From assembly GCF_000255705.1 (NCBI RefSeq), contig NZ_JH636444.1, positions 26,980-90,979 of the forward strand: a stretch of 64,000 nucleotides of DNA. The letters are read 5' to 3'. Both the position numbers and the translations under genes were made by a program. The notes under the pieces were generated by a model. The model was not told the DNA's origin. It did not search any database and was given only the letters and a program-made list of their open reading frames with translations. This DNA comes from Zavarzinella formosa DSM 19928 (GTDB lineage: Bacteria > Planctomycetota > Planctomycetia > Gemmatales > Gemmataceae). The first letter of the stretch is position 1. Each line of letters opens with the position of its first letter. Below, piece after piece: positions 51,669-60,923 of this stretch.

Positions 51669-53696
51669 ATGTCCAACCCATCGTCTCCGACGCCGACTTC
51701 AAGCGGCGGTCATCACCAGAGTTTTTGGCTCGGCGTGATGTGTCTCACCGGCGTGGATTACTTCAGCACGCTCGGTTACCAACCATCCATCGCCGTGGAA
51801 AGCGCCGGCCTGCTGGCGCCGCTGGCCACGATTGTCCTTGTGTTGGTCACCCTCTTCGGGGCGCTGCCGGTTTACTGCTATGTGGCCGGCAAGTCTTTTG
51901 AAGGCCAGGGTTCCATTGGGATGCTGGCGAAACTCCTCAGCGGCTGGCCGGGGAAGATCCTCGTGCTGACCCTGCTCGGGTTCGCGGCCACCGACTTCGT
52001 CATCACCAAGACACTCTCGGCCGCCGACGCGGCCGAGCATCTCATCAACAACCCCTACTGGCCGCTCGACAAACCGAAAAGCCAGTCCGAACACGGTCAG
52101 ATCGTCACCGTTACCATGTTGCTCCTTGTTTTGCTCGGGGCGACCTTCATGCGCGGGTTCAAAGAGGTGATCGGGATCGCGGCCGTGATCGTCACGGTAT
52201 ATCTGCTCCTCAATGTGATTGTGATCGCCGCCGGTCTTTCTTATCTGAATGATCACCCCGAACGGTTCACCCATTGGTTGGAACGTGTTCGAGCGGGAGA
52301 TTGGTATTTGGAGGAATCACCAAGCACATCGACGGGGTTTTGGGCCACCATCGCCGTCAGCGTGCTGCTGTTCCCGAAACTGGCCCTTGGATTGAGCGGT
52401 TTCGAGACTGGCGTGGCCGTGATGGCCCATATCAAGGGCCGGGAGGATGACGAACCCAAAAAGCCGCGGGGGCGAATCACGAACACCCGGAAGTTGCTGC
52501 TGTGCGCGGCCGTCATCATGTCCGTTGCCTTGCTGGGATCGTCCCTCATTGTAAGCACGCTGGTGCCGCCGGAAGCCATCACGACGGTGAATGCCAAGGG
52601 CGAACCGCCATTGGATGCGAACGGGAAGCCGATCGAGAAGAAGGATCGGGAGAAGCCGCCGGCGAACGCCCGCGCCCTCGCTTATCTGGCGCACGGCGAA
52701 GGCCCCGAAAAAATATCGCCGATCTTCGGGAATGCCTTCGGCACGATTTACGACATCAGCACCATCATCATTCTTTGGTTCGCCGGGGCCAGTGCGATGG
52801 CGGGGCTTTTGAATCTCGTCCCGCAATATTTGCCAAAGTACGGCATGGCCCCGGAGTGGGCGCAAGCCATCCGGCCGCTGGTGCTGATGTTCACGGGCAT
52901 TAACTTGCTGGTGACTTGGATCTTCAAGGCTAGCGTCGAGGCCCAGGGAGATGCCTATGCCACCGGGGTGCTGGTGCTGATGACCAGCGCCTGTATCGCC
53001 AGCGTGATCGATCTCGCCCGCCACAAGGGATTGAAGTGGCGATTGTTGACGATTTATTTCGCCCTCATCACGGCGGTATTCGTGTTCACAACGGCCGACA
53101 ATATTTACGAGAAATCGGCGGGGATCAAGATCGCCAGTTTCTTCATCGTGACGATTCTGTTCACTTCGATCTTCTCCCGCGTCTCCCGGAGCCGGGAATT
53201 GCGGTTCAGCGGCTTCCATTTGCCGGATGTGCAATCCCGGCTTCTGTGGGACACGCTTCGGCATTTGGAGCTTTCGGTGCTGGTTCCGCACCGGCCGGGG
53301 CGCCGGACCTTGGAGGAGAAGGAACAGATCATCCGGCGGGAACACCGCATCCCGCCGGAAATGATGGTCGTGTTTGTGGAGGTGGAACTCTATGACGCCA
53401 GCGAGTTCAACAACCTGCCGACATTGAAAATCCGGGCCGTCGAGGGGAAATACATCCTGCACATCTCCAAGGCGGCATCCATCTCGCACACCCTGGCGGC
53501 TTTGGCCCTTGAAATGGCCAAAGTCGGCCGGCCGCCGGAGATTCACTTTGGCTGGACGGATGAATCGCCAATGAGCGGAACCCTCGGGTTCCTGCTCTTC
53601 GGCGAAGGAAATGTGCCGTGGATGGTGCGGGAACTGATTCGCCGGGCCGAGCCGAACCAGGATCGCCGCCCGCTGATCATCATCGCCGGACAGTGA
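51669..53696 (+). CDS. APC-family amino acid/polyamine permease with soluble C-terminal domain
   Basis: A 675-residue transporter of the amino acid-polyamine-organocation superfamily, with about twelve membrane helices. The first helix unit is FWLGVMCLTGVDYFSTLGY; FAATDFVITKTLSAADAAEH, VSVLLFPKLALGLSGFETGV and WFAGASAMAGLLNLVPQYL are other conserved stretches. A cytoplasmic or periplasmic loop of about 60 charged residues sits between helices. After the last helix (FFIVTILFTSIFSRVSRSRE) comes a soluble domain of about 165 residues that I do not recognise. I start at 51669, a good ATG next to the first membrane helix region. The substrate is unknown. Converges with the aldo/keto reductase gene. 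Confidence 0.82.
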   Translation: MSNPSSPTPTSSGGHHQSFWLGVMCLTGVDYFSTLGYQPSIAVESAGLLAPLATIVLVLVTLFGALPVYCYVAGKSFEGQGSIGMLAKLLSGWPGKILVLTLLGFAATDFVITKTLSAADAAEHLINNPYWPLDKPKSQSEHGQIVTVTMLLLVLLGATFMRGFKEVIGIAAVIVTVYLLLNVIVIAAGLSYLNDHPERFTHWLERVRAGDWYLEESPSTSTGFWATIAVSVLLFPKLALGLSGFETGVAVMAHIKGREDDEPKKPRGRITNTRKLLLCAAVIMSVALLGSSLIVSTLVPPEAITTVNAKGEPPLDANGKPIEKKDREKPPANARALAYLAHGEGPEKISPIFGNAFGTIYDISTIIILWFAGASAMAGLLNLVPQYLPKYGMAPEWAQAIRPLVLMFTGINLLVTWIFKASVEAQGDAYATGVLVLMTSACIASVIDLARHKGLKWRLLTIYFALITAVFVFTTADNIYEKSAGIKIASFFIVTILFTSIFSRVSRSRELRFSGFHLPDVQSRLLWDTLRHLELSVLVPHRPGRRTLEEKEQIIRREHRIPPEMMVVFVEVELYDASEFNNLPTLKIRAVEGKYILHISKAASISHTLAALALEMAKVGRPPEIHFGWTDESPMSGTLGFLLFGEGNVPWMVRELIRRAEPNQDRRPLIIIAGQ

Positions 53697-53700
53697 TGAA

Positions 53701-54672
53701 TCACTGAGACCATTCGGTGGGAGTTCGGTCCCACCGATGTTTTTTCAACTCAGCCAGCAATTTCGGGGAAAGCGGGGTCGCGTCGCTGGAAGCGATGTTG
53801 GCCCGCACATTTCGCACCTTTCGCATGCCGGGGATGATGGTCGCCACATCCGGGTTGGCCAGGATGAACCGCATCGCCATGTCGGCCATGCTCATTCCGA
53901 CAGGAATCAACGGCCGAAGTTCCTCGGCCCGATCCACGCTGGCATGAAGGTTTTCCTTTACAAAGTAAGTGTTGCGCCAATCCCCTTGCGGCCACGTCGA
54001 ATCCTTTGTCAATGTCCCGGTGAGTGTTCCCTCATCGAACGGCACGCGGGCAATCACTGCCACTCCGAGTTCCCGGCAGACGGGGAAAAGCTCGTCCTCA
54101 GGGTTTTGGTCGAAGATGTTGTAAATGACCTGCACAGCGTCGATCAATCCCGTGCGGAGCGTCCGAACGCAATTGGTCGGCTCCCAGCGGTTCACGCTGA
54201 TGCCAATCGCCTTCACCAATCCATCGGCCTTCAAATCGCTGACGGCTTTTTGCCATCGCTCATCCGTCGCCCAATCATCTTCCCAAACGTGAAACTGCAT
54301 CAGATCAAGGGACGACATGCCCAAATGCCGCAGGCTTTCCTCGGTGGAAGAGCGAATGTAATCGGCCGGGAACACATCCGAGAGGGCCGAGCCGCGACGC
54401 GATGGCCATTGGCGGTTCTTGGGGGGAATTTTCGAGGCGACGTAAAGTTTCTTGGCCGGGTTGTCCCGCACAAGCCGGCCAAGAATCTGCTCGCTGACAC
54501 CGTCTCCATAGGCGAGCGCGGTGTCGAAGAAATTACAGCCGAGATCGACGGCCAATTGAAGGGCTTCGCGGGTTTCTTCCTCATCCCGGCCGGTCCACCC
54601 GGCCAGACCCCACATGCCGTAACCGACATCGCTGACTTGCCAGCCCAAGCGACCGAATGTTCGTAGCTTCAT
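53701..54672 (-). CDS. Aldo/keto reductase
   Basis: A 323-residue (beta/alpha)8 NADPH-dependent reductase. The catalytic tetrad is visible as D50, Y55, K81 and H128 (NFFDTALAYGDG, YVASKIPP, MQFHVWEDD). It begins MKLRTFGRLGWQVSDVGYGM, as usual for the family, and ends with the cofactor segment TIIPGMRKVRNVRANIASSD. Substrate cannot be inferred. It lies 39 bases after an esterase-like gene on the same strand, so the two may be co-expressed. Confidence 0.92.
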   Translation of the reverse strand: MKLRTFGRLGWQVSDVGYGMWGLAGWTGRDEEETREALQLAVDLGCNFFDTALAYGDGVSEQILGRLVRDNPAKKLYVASKIPPKNRQWPSRRGSALSDVFPADYIRSSTEESLRHLGMSSLDLMQFHVWEDDWATDERWQKAVSDLKADGLVKAIGISVNRWEPTNCVRTLRTGLIDAVQVIYNIFDQNPEDELFPVCRELGVAVIARVPFDEGTLTGTLTKDSTWPQGDWRNTYFVKENLHASVDRAEELRPLIPVGMSMADMAMRFILANPDVATIIPGMRKVRNVRANIASSDATPLSPKLLAELKKHRWDRTPTEWSQ

Positions 54673-54711
54673 TGTCGTGTTTCTCTCGAAGAATGATCGC
54701 GTGAATGATTG

Positions 54712-55500
54712 TCAGTTTTTCTTTTGGGTGAACAACCACGTGAACATCTCGGGATCACTGTAGGCTTTGTCCCAACTGTTGTGCCCCACTTCCGGGTATT
54801 CGGTATATTTGGGATGGCCTCCGGCCTCCAAAAGCGCCTTCACCATGTTGCGGGACCGGGCGGGTTTCACGGCCGTGTCCTTGGTGCCGTGGAAGGCCCA
54901 TATCGGCATCTTCTTGAGAGTTTGAGCGGTCTTCTCGTCAGCACCGCCGCACACCGGCACCCCGGCGGCGAAGAGTTCCGGTTTGCGGGCGAGCAAGTCC
55001 CATGTGCCGTAGCCCCCCATCGAAAGGCCGGTGAGATAGATTCGCTTCGGGTCAATCGGATGATCTTTGAGCAATTGGTCGATGAGTTCGAGGGTCAGCT
55101 TTTCTGAGATGGAAACTTCCTTCGGCATCGTGTGGCTGTCCGCGCTCCAATCGACTTCCACCCATTTCTTGCCGTCCGGGCACTGCGGGGCAATCAGAAA
55201 ACACGGGTACTTCTTCCGGTTTTCTTCGGAGGCGAATTGCGGGACGCCGTGAACGAGTTGTTTTTCGTTGTCCGTTCCCCGTTCTCCGGCGCCATGCAGA
55301 AAGATCACCAGCGGATATTTCTTGCCGACTTCCGCCTTGGCGGGAGTCATGATCTGGTAGGGGAGGGTGGCCCCCGATTCGTCCTTGATTGTTGCTTTCG
55401 TCAACGGAAGCGGATCTTTCGCGGAGGCCGACCGGGTCAGCCAGAGGAACATTATCGCGGACGATCCGGCGATCAGGAGCAGTTTTAGCATTGATCTCAT
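54712..55500 (-). CDS. Exported alpha/beta-hydrolase (esterase / PHB-depolymerase-like)
   Basis: A 262-residue alpha/beta hydrolase with an N-terminal signal segment (MLKLLLIAGSSAIMFLWLTRSASA). LVIFLHGAGERGTDNE is the oxyanion region, GLSMGGYGTWDLLARKPE is the nucleophile elbow with serine in GLSMGG, an aspartate is in HGTKDTAVKPAR and the histidine in EVGHNSWDKAY. Similar proteins are annotated as prolyl oligopeptidase-like or phospholipase/carboxylesterase. I chose the ATG at 55500 because a longer frame (to 55587) adds a segment without signal character. Confidence 0.85.
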   Translation of the reverse strand: MRSMLKLLLIAGSSAIMFLWLTRSASAKDPLPLTKATIKDESGATLPYQIMTPAKAEVGKKYPLVIFLHGAGERGTDNEKQLVHGVPQFASEENRKKYPCFLIAPQCPDGKKWVEVDWSADSHTMPKEVSISEKLTLELIDQLLKDHPIDPKRIYLTGLSMGGYGTWDLLARKPELFAAGVPVCGGADEKTAQTLKKMPIWAFHGTKDTAVKPARSRNMVKALLEAGGHPKYTEYPEVGHNSWDKAYSDPEMFTWLFTQKKN

Positions 55501-55580
55501 CAGGGTTGGAAAGGTTTGAAGTGGTGTATTCCCTTGGAGGTTGATGTCCAAGAGTGAAGAAAGATCGCGGGCGAATCTGA

Positions 55581-55620
55581 TGAACAAACAAGAGCCCCGT
55601 TTATGTGACGGGACTCTTGT
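55581..55620 (-). terminator. Terminator hairpin of htpG
   Basis: A 13-bp stem (55588-55600 with 55608-55620, one mismatch) lies 17 bases after the htpG stop on the minus strand and is followed there by tttgttc. It should separate htpG from the esterase gene. Confidence 0.65.
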
Positions 55621-55636
55621 GACCGGGCCAAAAACA

Positions 55637-57511
55637 TTATTTTTCCAAGGCCAGCACCATCAAATCATTGACCCGCTTGCTGAACCCGGCCGGATCGTGC
55701 AGTTTGGAACCTTCGGCGATCACCGCTTGTTCGTAGAGCAGCTTCCCGAGGTTGGTCACCTGATCTGATTCCGGCGACTTGGCGTAGAGTTTGTTGAGCA
55801 ACGTCACCGCCGGATGGGTCGGATTCACTTCCAGCACCCGCTTGGAGGATTCTTCCAACCGGCCCATTTTCTTCATCAACCGCTCGTAGTGGGCGGTCAT
55901 CGCATCTTTGTCGGCGACCAAGCAAGAGGCGCTTTCCGTGAGACGCTTGGAAAGCCGGACATCGGTGACATCGGGCAACTTCGTCTTCAGGTAATCCAAG
56001 AACGGCTTAAACTCCTCGGCATTCTCCGGGGCTTCCGTTTCCGGGGTTTCCGTCTCGGAACGGTCGATGGCCTTCAAGCCCTTCGTCTTGTATTCTCGCA
56101 GGCTTGGCAGCACCATTTCGTCGATCGGTTCGGTGCAGAGCAGCACTTCCCAACCCTTGGCCTTGTAGGCTTCCAGCAGGGGGGAGTTCTCGATCAATTC
56201 CCGGCTTTCACCGATCAGATAGAAGATGTCCTTCTGGCCTTCCGGCATCCGCGTGAGGTATTCGGCCAGCGTGGTGAACTTGCCGGGTTCGGTCTTCGTG
56301 GATTGGAACAGGAGCAGATCGACGATCTTTTCCTTGTTCGACCAGTCGCGGGACGCCCCTTCTTTGAGCATCACGCCGAAGTCATCGAAGAACGCGAGGT
56401 ACTTTTCCTCGTCCGTGTTCTTGAGGGCTTCGAGGCCCTCCAGAATGTTCCGCACGAGGTTCTTCTGAATCTTCTCCAACAGAGGGTTGTTTTGCAGCAA
56501 TTCACGGGAGATATTCAGCGGCAAGTCGGCTGAATCGACGATGCCGCGAATGAACCGCAGATACGGCGGCAGCAGTCCGTCACAGGAATCCATGATGAGA
56601 ACGCGCTGGATGTAGAGTTTCATCCCCTGCGGTTCTTCCCATGTGTAGCTAAATGGCTTCTTGCTCGGGATGAACGCCAATACGCGGAACTCGTTGTTCC
56701 CCTCGGCTGTGTAATGGATCACACGGGCCGGTTTGTCCGAGTCGTTGGTGATTTGCTGGTAAAACGCCTCGTATTCCTCGGGCTTCACTTCGCTCTTGTT
56801 TCGCAGCCAAAGGGCGGTCTGGGAATTCAGCACCTCTTCGACGACCTTCTTTTCCCCTTCATTCTCGCCTTCGGTCTCCACTTCCATCACGATGGGATGT
56901 TCGATGAAGTCCGAATATTTCTTGACGAGGTTCTGTAGCGTCCATGATTGGGCGTATTCTTTGGCGTCTTCCTTCAAGTGCAGGATCACATCCGTGCCGC
57001 GGTCGGGCTTCACGGAGGATTCAAGGGAGAATTCCCCCTGACCATCGGACACCCAAGTGACACCATCGGTCGGCGAACCGGCCGGGCGGGTAATGACGGT
57101 GACTTTGTCGGCCACCATGAACGCAGAGTAAAACCCGACGCCGAACTGGCCGATCAGGTCGGGGCGGGTTTTCACATCTTGCTGTTTCAGGTTTTCGAGA
57201 AACGCCTTGGTGCCGGACTTGGCGATGGTGCCCAAATGCTCGATGACCGATTCGCGGGACATGCCGATGCCGTTGTCCGAAATCGTCAGCGTGCCGGCTT
57301 TTGCGTCCGGGATCAGACGGATTTTCCAGTCCTTGTTGTCCTCAAGTTTGTCCTCGTTGGCGAGGGAGTCGAATTTCACCTTGTTAATCGCGTCCGATGC
57401 GTTGCTGACCAGTTCCCGGAGGAAAATCTCGCGGTTGGAATACAGCGAGTGGGTGATGAGGTGAAGCAGTTGCTTCAGTTCGGTCTTAAACTCCATCGTT
57501 TCGGTCGCCAC
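55637..57511 (-). CDS. htpG: Hsp90-family chaperone HtpG
   Basis: A 624-residue bacterial Hsp90. The N-terminal ATPase domain has LLHLITHSLYSNREIFLREL, VSNASDAINKVKF, ISDNGIGMSRESVIEHLGTI, AKSGTKAF and GQFGVGFYSAFMVAD; the middle domain has RFIRGIVDSADLPLNISREL; the C-terminal dimerisation domain ends near VNDLMVLALEK. All are textbook. It helps folding of client proteins under stress. It is divergent from selO across about 126 bases; no CIRCE element was seen there. Confidence 0.97.
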   Translation of the reverse strand: MATETMEFKTELKQLLHLITHSLYSNREIFLRELVSNASDAINKVKFDSLANEDKLEDNKDWKIRLIPDAKAGTLTISDNGIGMSRESVIEHLGTIAKSGTKAFLENLKQQDVKTRPDLIGQFGVGFYSAFMVADKVTVITRPAGSPTDGVTWVSDGQGEFSLESSVKPDRGTDVILHLKEDAKEYAQSWTLQNLVKKYSDFIEHPIVMEVETEGENEGEKKVVEEVLNSQTALWLRNKSEVKPEEYEAFYQQITNDSDKPARVIHYTAEGNNEFRVLAFIPSKKPFSYTWEEPQGMKLYIQRVLIMDSCDGLLPPYLRFIRGIVDSADLPLNISRELLQNNPLLEKIQKNLVRNILEGLEALKNTDEEKYLAFFDDFGVMLKEGASRDWSNKEKIVDLLLFQSTKTEPGKFTTLAEYLTRMPEGQKDIFYLIGESRELIENSPLLEAYKAKGWEVLLCTEPIDEMVLPSLREYKTKGLKAIDRSETETPETEAPENAEEFKPFLDYLKTKLPDVTDVRLSKRLTESASCLVADKDAMTAHYERLMKKMGRLEESSKRVLEVNPTHPAVTLLNKLYAKSPESDQVTNLGKLLYEQAVIAEGSKLHDPAGFSKRVNDLMVLALEK

Positions 57512-57637
57512 GGCGATTTCTCCAAAGACATGAATCTTGTCAATCAGTTATTGTTAGTCAGACCGTTCGCCCGGCAAGGGGCGATCCGGTTTCACGCACT
57601 CGATCCGACCGCGTTGTCGGCTGCATATGATTGAGGC

Positions 57638-59104
57638 ATGAAAACCCTCGAAACCCTTTCATTTGATAACACCTACGCTGCCTTGCCGGAGACGTTCCGG
57701 CAACGGGTGAGTCCCACGGTTGTGCCGTCCCCGTATTTGATCGCTTTCAATGCGGATGCCGCCAAACTGATTGATTTGGACCCGGAAGAGGCGAAACGCC
57801 CCGAGTTCGCCGAATATTTCGCGGGGAACAAGCTTTTGCCGGGATCGGACCCCGTGGCCATGAAGTATGCCGGGCATCAGTTCGGCCATTATGTGCCGCA
57901 ATTGGGGGACGGCCGGGCGATTCTGCTGGGGGAGGTTCGGAACTCAATCGGCGGCAAATGGGATTTGCACCTAAAAGGAGGCGGGCAAACCGCTTTCTCC
58001 CGCATGGGGGACGGCCGGGCGGTGTTACGCTCCAGCATTCGGGAGTATCTGTGCGGCGAAGCCATGCACGCTTTGAACGTCCCGACCACGCGGGCCTTGT
58101 GCCTCGTCGGCACGGACATGGAAGTGTACCGCGAGCATCAGGAAACCGGGGCCTTGGTGACCCGGATGGCCCCCAGCCATGTGCGGTTTGGCTCTTTTGA
58201 GGTCTTCGCCCACCGGGGGCAGACCGACGAAGTGAAGACCCTCGCGGATTACGTGATCGGCCTTTATTTTCCGCATTTGGTTGCCGCTGAGAAACCATAC
58301 TTGGCGTTTTACCGGGAGGTGATCTCCCGCACGGCCGAGTTGATGGCCCATTGGCAGGCCATCGGATTCGCCCACGGCGTCATGAACACAGACAACATGT
58401 CCATCCTCGGGCTGACCCTCGATTATGGGCCGTTCGGATTCATGGAGGATTTCGACCCCGGTTTCATCTGCAATCACTCGGATGACACCGGGCGGTATGC
58501 GTTCGACCAGCAGCCCCGCATCGGTTACTGGAACCTGGCTTGTCTGGGATATGCCCTCATGAGCCTGATCGACGCGGACGACGCACGGGCCGCCATTGAG
58601 ACTTATGCCCCCGCGTTTAATGCCAAGATGAACTCGCTCATGATGGCCAAAATCGGCCTGCAAACTTCCTGCGATGGCGATCTGAAACTTTGGCAAGATT
58701 TGATCGATCTGCTGGCTGTCGCCAAGACCGATTACACCAATTACTTTCGTATTCTTGGCAACTTTGATTCATCGCCGGATGCTCGCAACGACGGGATCAG
58801 GCAGCGGTTGAAACTGGCCCCGATGGCCGATGAATGGTTTAACCGTTACTCGGCCCGACTGAGAGAGGAATCACGAACCGATGCTGATCGCCGGGAGGCG
58901 ATGAATCAGGTGAACCCGAGGTATGTGTTGCGAAATTATCTCGCCCAAGTGGCTATTGAGAAAGCCGAGCGGAAGGACTTTGGCGAGATCGAACGGCTGA
59001 TGAGTGTGTTGAAACATCCGTTCGACGATCAACCGGAAATGGCCCACTATGCAAACCCCGCCCCGGCGTGGGCGCGGGGCTTGCATGTGAGTTGTTCGTC
59101 GTGA
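57638..59104 (+). CDS. selO: SelO-type protein adenylyltransferase
   Basis: A 488-residue SelO/YdiU pseudokinase that transfers AMP to protein side chains, probably in redox stress response. It begins KTLETLSFDNTYAALPETF; MKYAGHQFGHYVPQLGDGRA and LHLKGGGQTAFSRMGDGRAV are the nucleotide-binding part, and HGVMNTDNMSILGLTLDYGP is the metal and catalytic region. The C-terminus ends CSS, where the family has a conserved cysteine or selenocysteine. Converges with the DUF1080 gene with only three bases between their stop codons. Confidence 0.95.
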   Translation: MKTLETLSFDNTYAALPETFRQRVSPTVVPSPYLIAFNADAAKLIDLDPEEAKRPEFAEYFAGNKLLPGSDPVAMKYAGHQFGHYVPQLGDGRAILLGEVRNSIGGKWDLHLKGGGQTAFSRMGDGRAVLRSSIREYLCGEAMHALNVPTTRALCLVGTDMEVYREHQETGALVTRMAPSHVRFGSFEVFAHRGQTDEVKTLADYVIGLYFPHLVAAEKPYLAFYREVISRTAELMAHWQAIGFAHGVMNTDNMSILGLTLDYGPFGFMEDFDPGFICNHSDDTGRYAFDQQPRIGYWNLACLGYALMSLIDADDARAAIETYAPAFNAKMNSLMMAKIGLQTSCDGDLKLWQDLIDLLAVAKTDYTNYFRILGNFDSSPDARNDGIRQRLKLAPMADEWFNRYSARLREESRTDADRREAMNQVNPRYVLRNYLAQVAIEKAERKDFGEIERLMSVLKHPFDDQPEMAHYANPAPAWARGLHVSCSS

Positions 59105-59107
59105 AGG

Positions 59108-60163
59108 TTACTTCTTCTCAATGATCCAGATGTTGCGGTATTGCAGCGGGTTGCCGTGACCTTGGAGTTGAATCGGGCCGGGGGTTCCTTCCGGGTCATT
59201 GCGGGCGCCGCCGGTCTTGCCGTTGATCTCGATGTTGTCTTGCACAACCACGCCATTGTGCTTCAACGTCAACCGGGACTTCTTGACGACCTTGCCGTCT
59301 TCGGAAACCGCGTTGGTGAACTCGGCATCGTAGGTCTGCCACGTCAACGGCGGGAGGCACATGTTCACTTTCGGGGCGGCCTTGGTGTAGACGCCGCCGC
59401 ACTCGTTATCCTTGCCGTCGAGGCCGAACGAGTCAAGAACCTGCACTTCGTACATCAACACTTGGTAGAAACCGCTGTTGCCGCGACCCTGGCCGCGGGC
59501 ATCCGGGCGGTACGGCAGCATGAATTCCAAGTGCATCGAGTAGTTGTTGAACTTTTGCTTGGTGTTGATGTCCTTGCCGTCCGTGTTCAGGAACTTCGTC
59601 TTTTCGTCCACCCGGCCGCCGGTCCAGGCGCTGTTGCTGGTGCCGTCGAACAACACGATGGCTCCTTCGGGGGGCTTGGCTCCGAGCGTGGGGCTTTGGC
59701 GGTCCGTCTTTTTGAACACCAAGGATTTGCCGTCATCGGAAGCGAGCTTCAGTTCGCTGCCGTCACAAGTTCCCGAATAATCGATTTGCCCTTCGGGGGG
59801 GAACTTGGAGGTGGCCGAGAATTCGGCGGCCGAACCGGCGATGTATTTCCGCTTGCCCTTGGCCGGTTCAAACTTGGCGGTCTTGCCATCGATCATTCCG
59901 GCGACGAGGCTCTTATTCTTGCCGTCCCATCCAGCGCCGGGCAACCCGCCGGCGTACACCACCGCCTGAAACGCCCCCTTGCCCAAGGCGATGATTTGAG
60001 CGCCGGCTTTGTCGCTGACATATTCCCCTTGGATTTTGAAATCGACGGGAAGCGACGGATCGGCCGGGTCGGTGGTCACTTCTTTCGGCTTGGGATCTTC
60101 GGCGAATGAAAGTCCCGCGATGGCGAGAACCAACAGACTGGCGGCAAAACGAATCTTCGTCAT
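59108..60163 (-). CDS. Exported DUF1080 (3-keto-disaccharide hydrolase-like) protein
   Basis: A 351-residue exported protein with signal peptide MTKIRFAASLLVLAIAGLSFA. Residues about 40-155 form an N-terminal beta domain (VDFKIQGEYVSDKAGAQIIA) and about 165-350 are DUF1080, a concanavalin-like jelly roll: IVLFDGTSNSAWTGG, YSMHLEFMLPYRP, RGNSGFYQVLMYEVQVLDSF and IQLQGHGNPLQYRNIWI. DUF1080 proteins act on sugars in some cases (3-keto-glycosides), and are very common in planctomycetes. The role here is not known. Confidence 0.9.
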   Translation of the reverse strand: MTKIRFAASLLVLAIAGLSFAEDPKPKEVTTDPADPSLPVDFKIQGEYVSDKAGAQIIALGKGAFQAVVYAGGLPGAGWDGKNKSLVAGMIDGKTAKFEPAKGKRKYIAGSAAEFSATSKFPPEGQIDYSGTCDGSELKLASDDGKSLVFKKTDRQSPTLGAKPPEGAIVLFDGTSNSAWTGGRVDEKTKFLNTDGKDINTKQKFNNYSMHLEFMLPYRPDARGQGRGNSGFYQVLMYEVQVLDSFGLDGKDNECGGVYTKAAPKVNMCLPPLTWQTYDAEFTNAVSEDGKVVKKSRLTLKHNGVVVQDNIEINGKTGGARNDPEGTPGPIQLQGHGNPLQYRNIWIIEKK

Positions 60164-60265
60164 GAGGTCACCTCACATTATGGTGGGAGAGAATCGGGGT
60201 GGGTTGGCCGAGATCGGCTCTGCGGCGTGGAGGTGATCTTATCCGGGAGGGAAGAACGAAGGGAT

Positions 60266-60310
60266 AAAAAAATCGGCCGGTTCCCGGCGACAACAGGAGA
60301 ACCGGCCGAT
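60266..60310 (-). terminator. Intrinsic terminator of the thioredoxin-like gene
   Basis: A perfect 12-bp stem (60272-60283 with 60299-60310, cggccggttc core) is followed on the minus strand by seven T (complement of 60266-60272). It lies 62 bases after the stop of the gene at 60372-60923. A classic intrinsic terminator. Confidence 0.85.
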
Positions 60311-60371
60311 GGGGTGGTTTTTACGTCACGGTTTGGGTGGGCCAAGCGGACGGAGCAAATGGAATCGTCGA

Positions 60372-60923
60372 TTATCGACGGTTCGGACAATTCCCGTTCG
60401 GGCAACTGCTTCCGGTCGAGTAGTAGGCAGCCGGGATGACCGTGTAGGTCACCGGGGCCGCGGGAACCGGCATCACTTCAGTGGAGCGGACGACCGTTTC
60501 CGTGGTCGTGACCTTGGTGTCCGCCTTGGCGTAAACTTCCAACTTGTCCTTGAGTTCGGCCTTGGTCAACTCGCCCGACAGGCTGAACGCTTGGTTTTTC
60601 CCGGTGGCGTCGCTGATGACCAGACCCTTCCCGGCGACTTCAAACGTCTTCGCGAGGTTGTACCCTTCGACCGTCGTCACATCGACGTACAAGCAAACGT
60701 ACTTCGAAGCGAGCAGTTGATTGATCGCAGGATCAAATGAGCCTTCCTTCAACACTTTTTCCCAGCCAGCAGATCCCTTCCCGAAGAACACGGCCATCGG
60801 TTTGTGAGCCGAGGCCACCGCGACCTTGGCCGACGAATAACCGTCGGTCCAGTTCGGGGTTTGTTGAATGTTCGCCGAGGCAACGGACGTCAGGAGGGCA
60901 ACGAGTCCAATCATGGTGTTCAT
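60372..60923 (-). CDS. Exported thioredoxin-fold protein without CxxC
   Basis: A 183-residue protein with a short signal peptide (MNTMIGLVALLTSVASA) and a thioredoxin-like fold: YSSAKVAVASAHKPMAVFFG, YVCLYVDVTTVEGYNLAKTF and GKGLVISDATGKNQAFSLSG. At the place of the CxxC active site it reads GKGSAGW, so it cannot do normal disulfide exchange. The C-terminus has a Thr/Val/Pro segment and ends CPNGNCPNRR with two cysteines. Similar proteins seem frequent in the Gemmata group. Function unknown. Confidence 0.75.
   Translation of the reverse strand: MNTMIGLVALLTSVASANIQQTPNWTDGYSSAKVAVASAHKPMAVFFGKGSAGWEKVLKEGSFDPAINQLLASKYVCLYVDVTTVEGYNLAKTFEVAGKGLVISDATGKNQAFSLSGELTKAELKDKLEVYAKADTKVTTTETVVRSTEVMPVPAAPVTYTVIPAAYYSTGSSCPNGNCPNRR

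Noticed and set aside
52317-53546. A 409-codon open frame on the minus strand opposite the APC permease
   Set aside because: Highly charged, His/Gln/Arg-rich translation without hydrophobic core; it is the complement of the permease gene.
57512-57637. CIRCE-type heat-shock operator before htpG
   Set aside because: No TTAGCACTC-N9-GAGTGCTAA pattern was found in the divergent gap.
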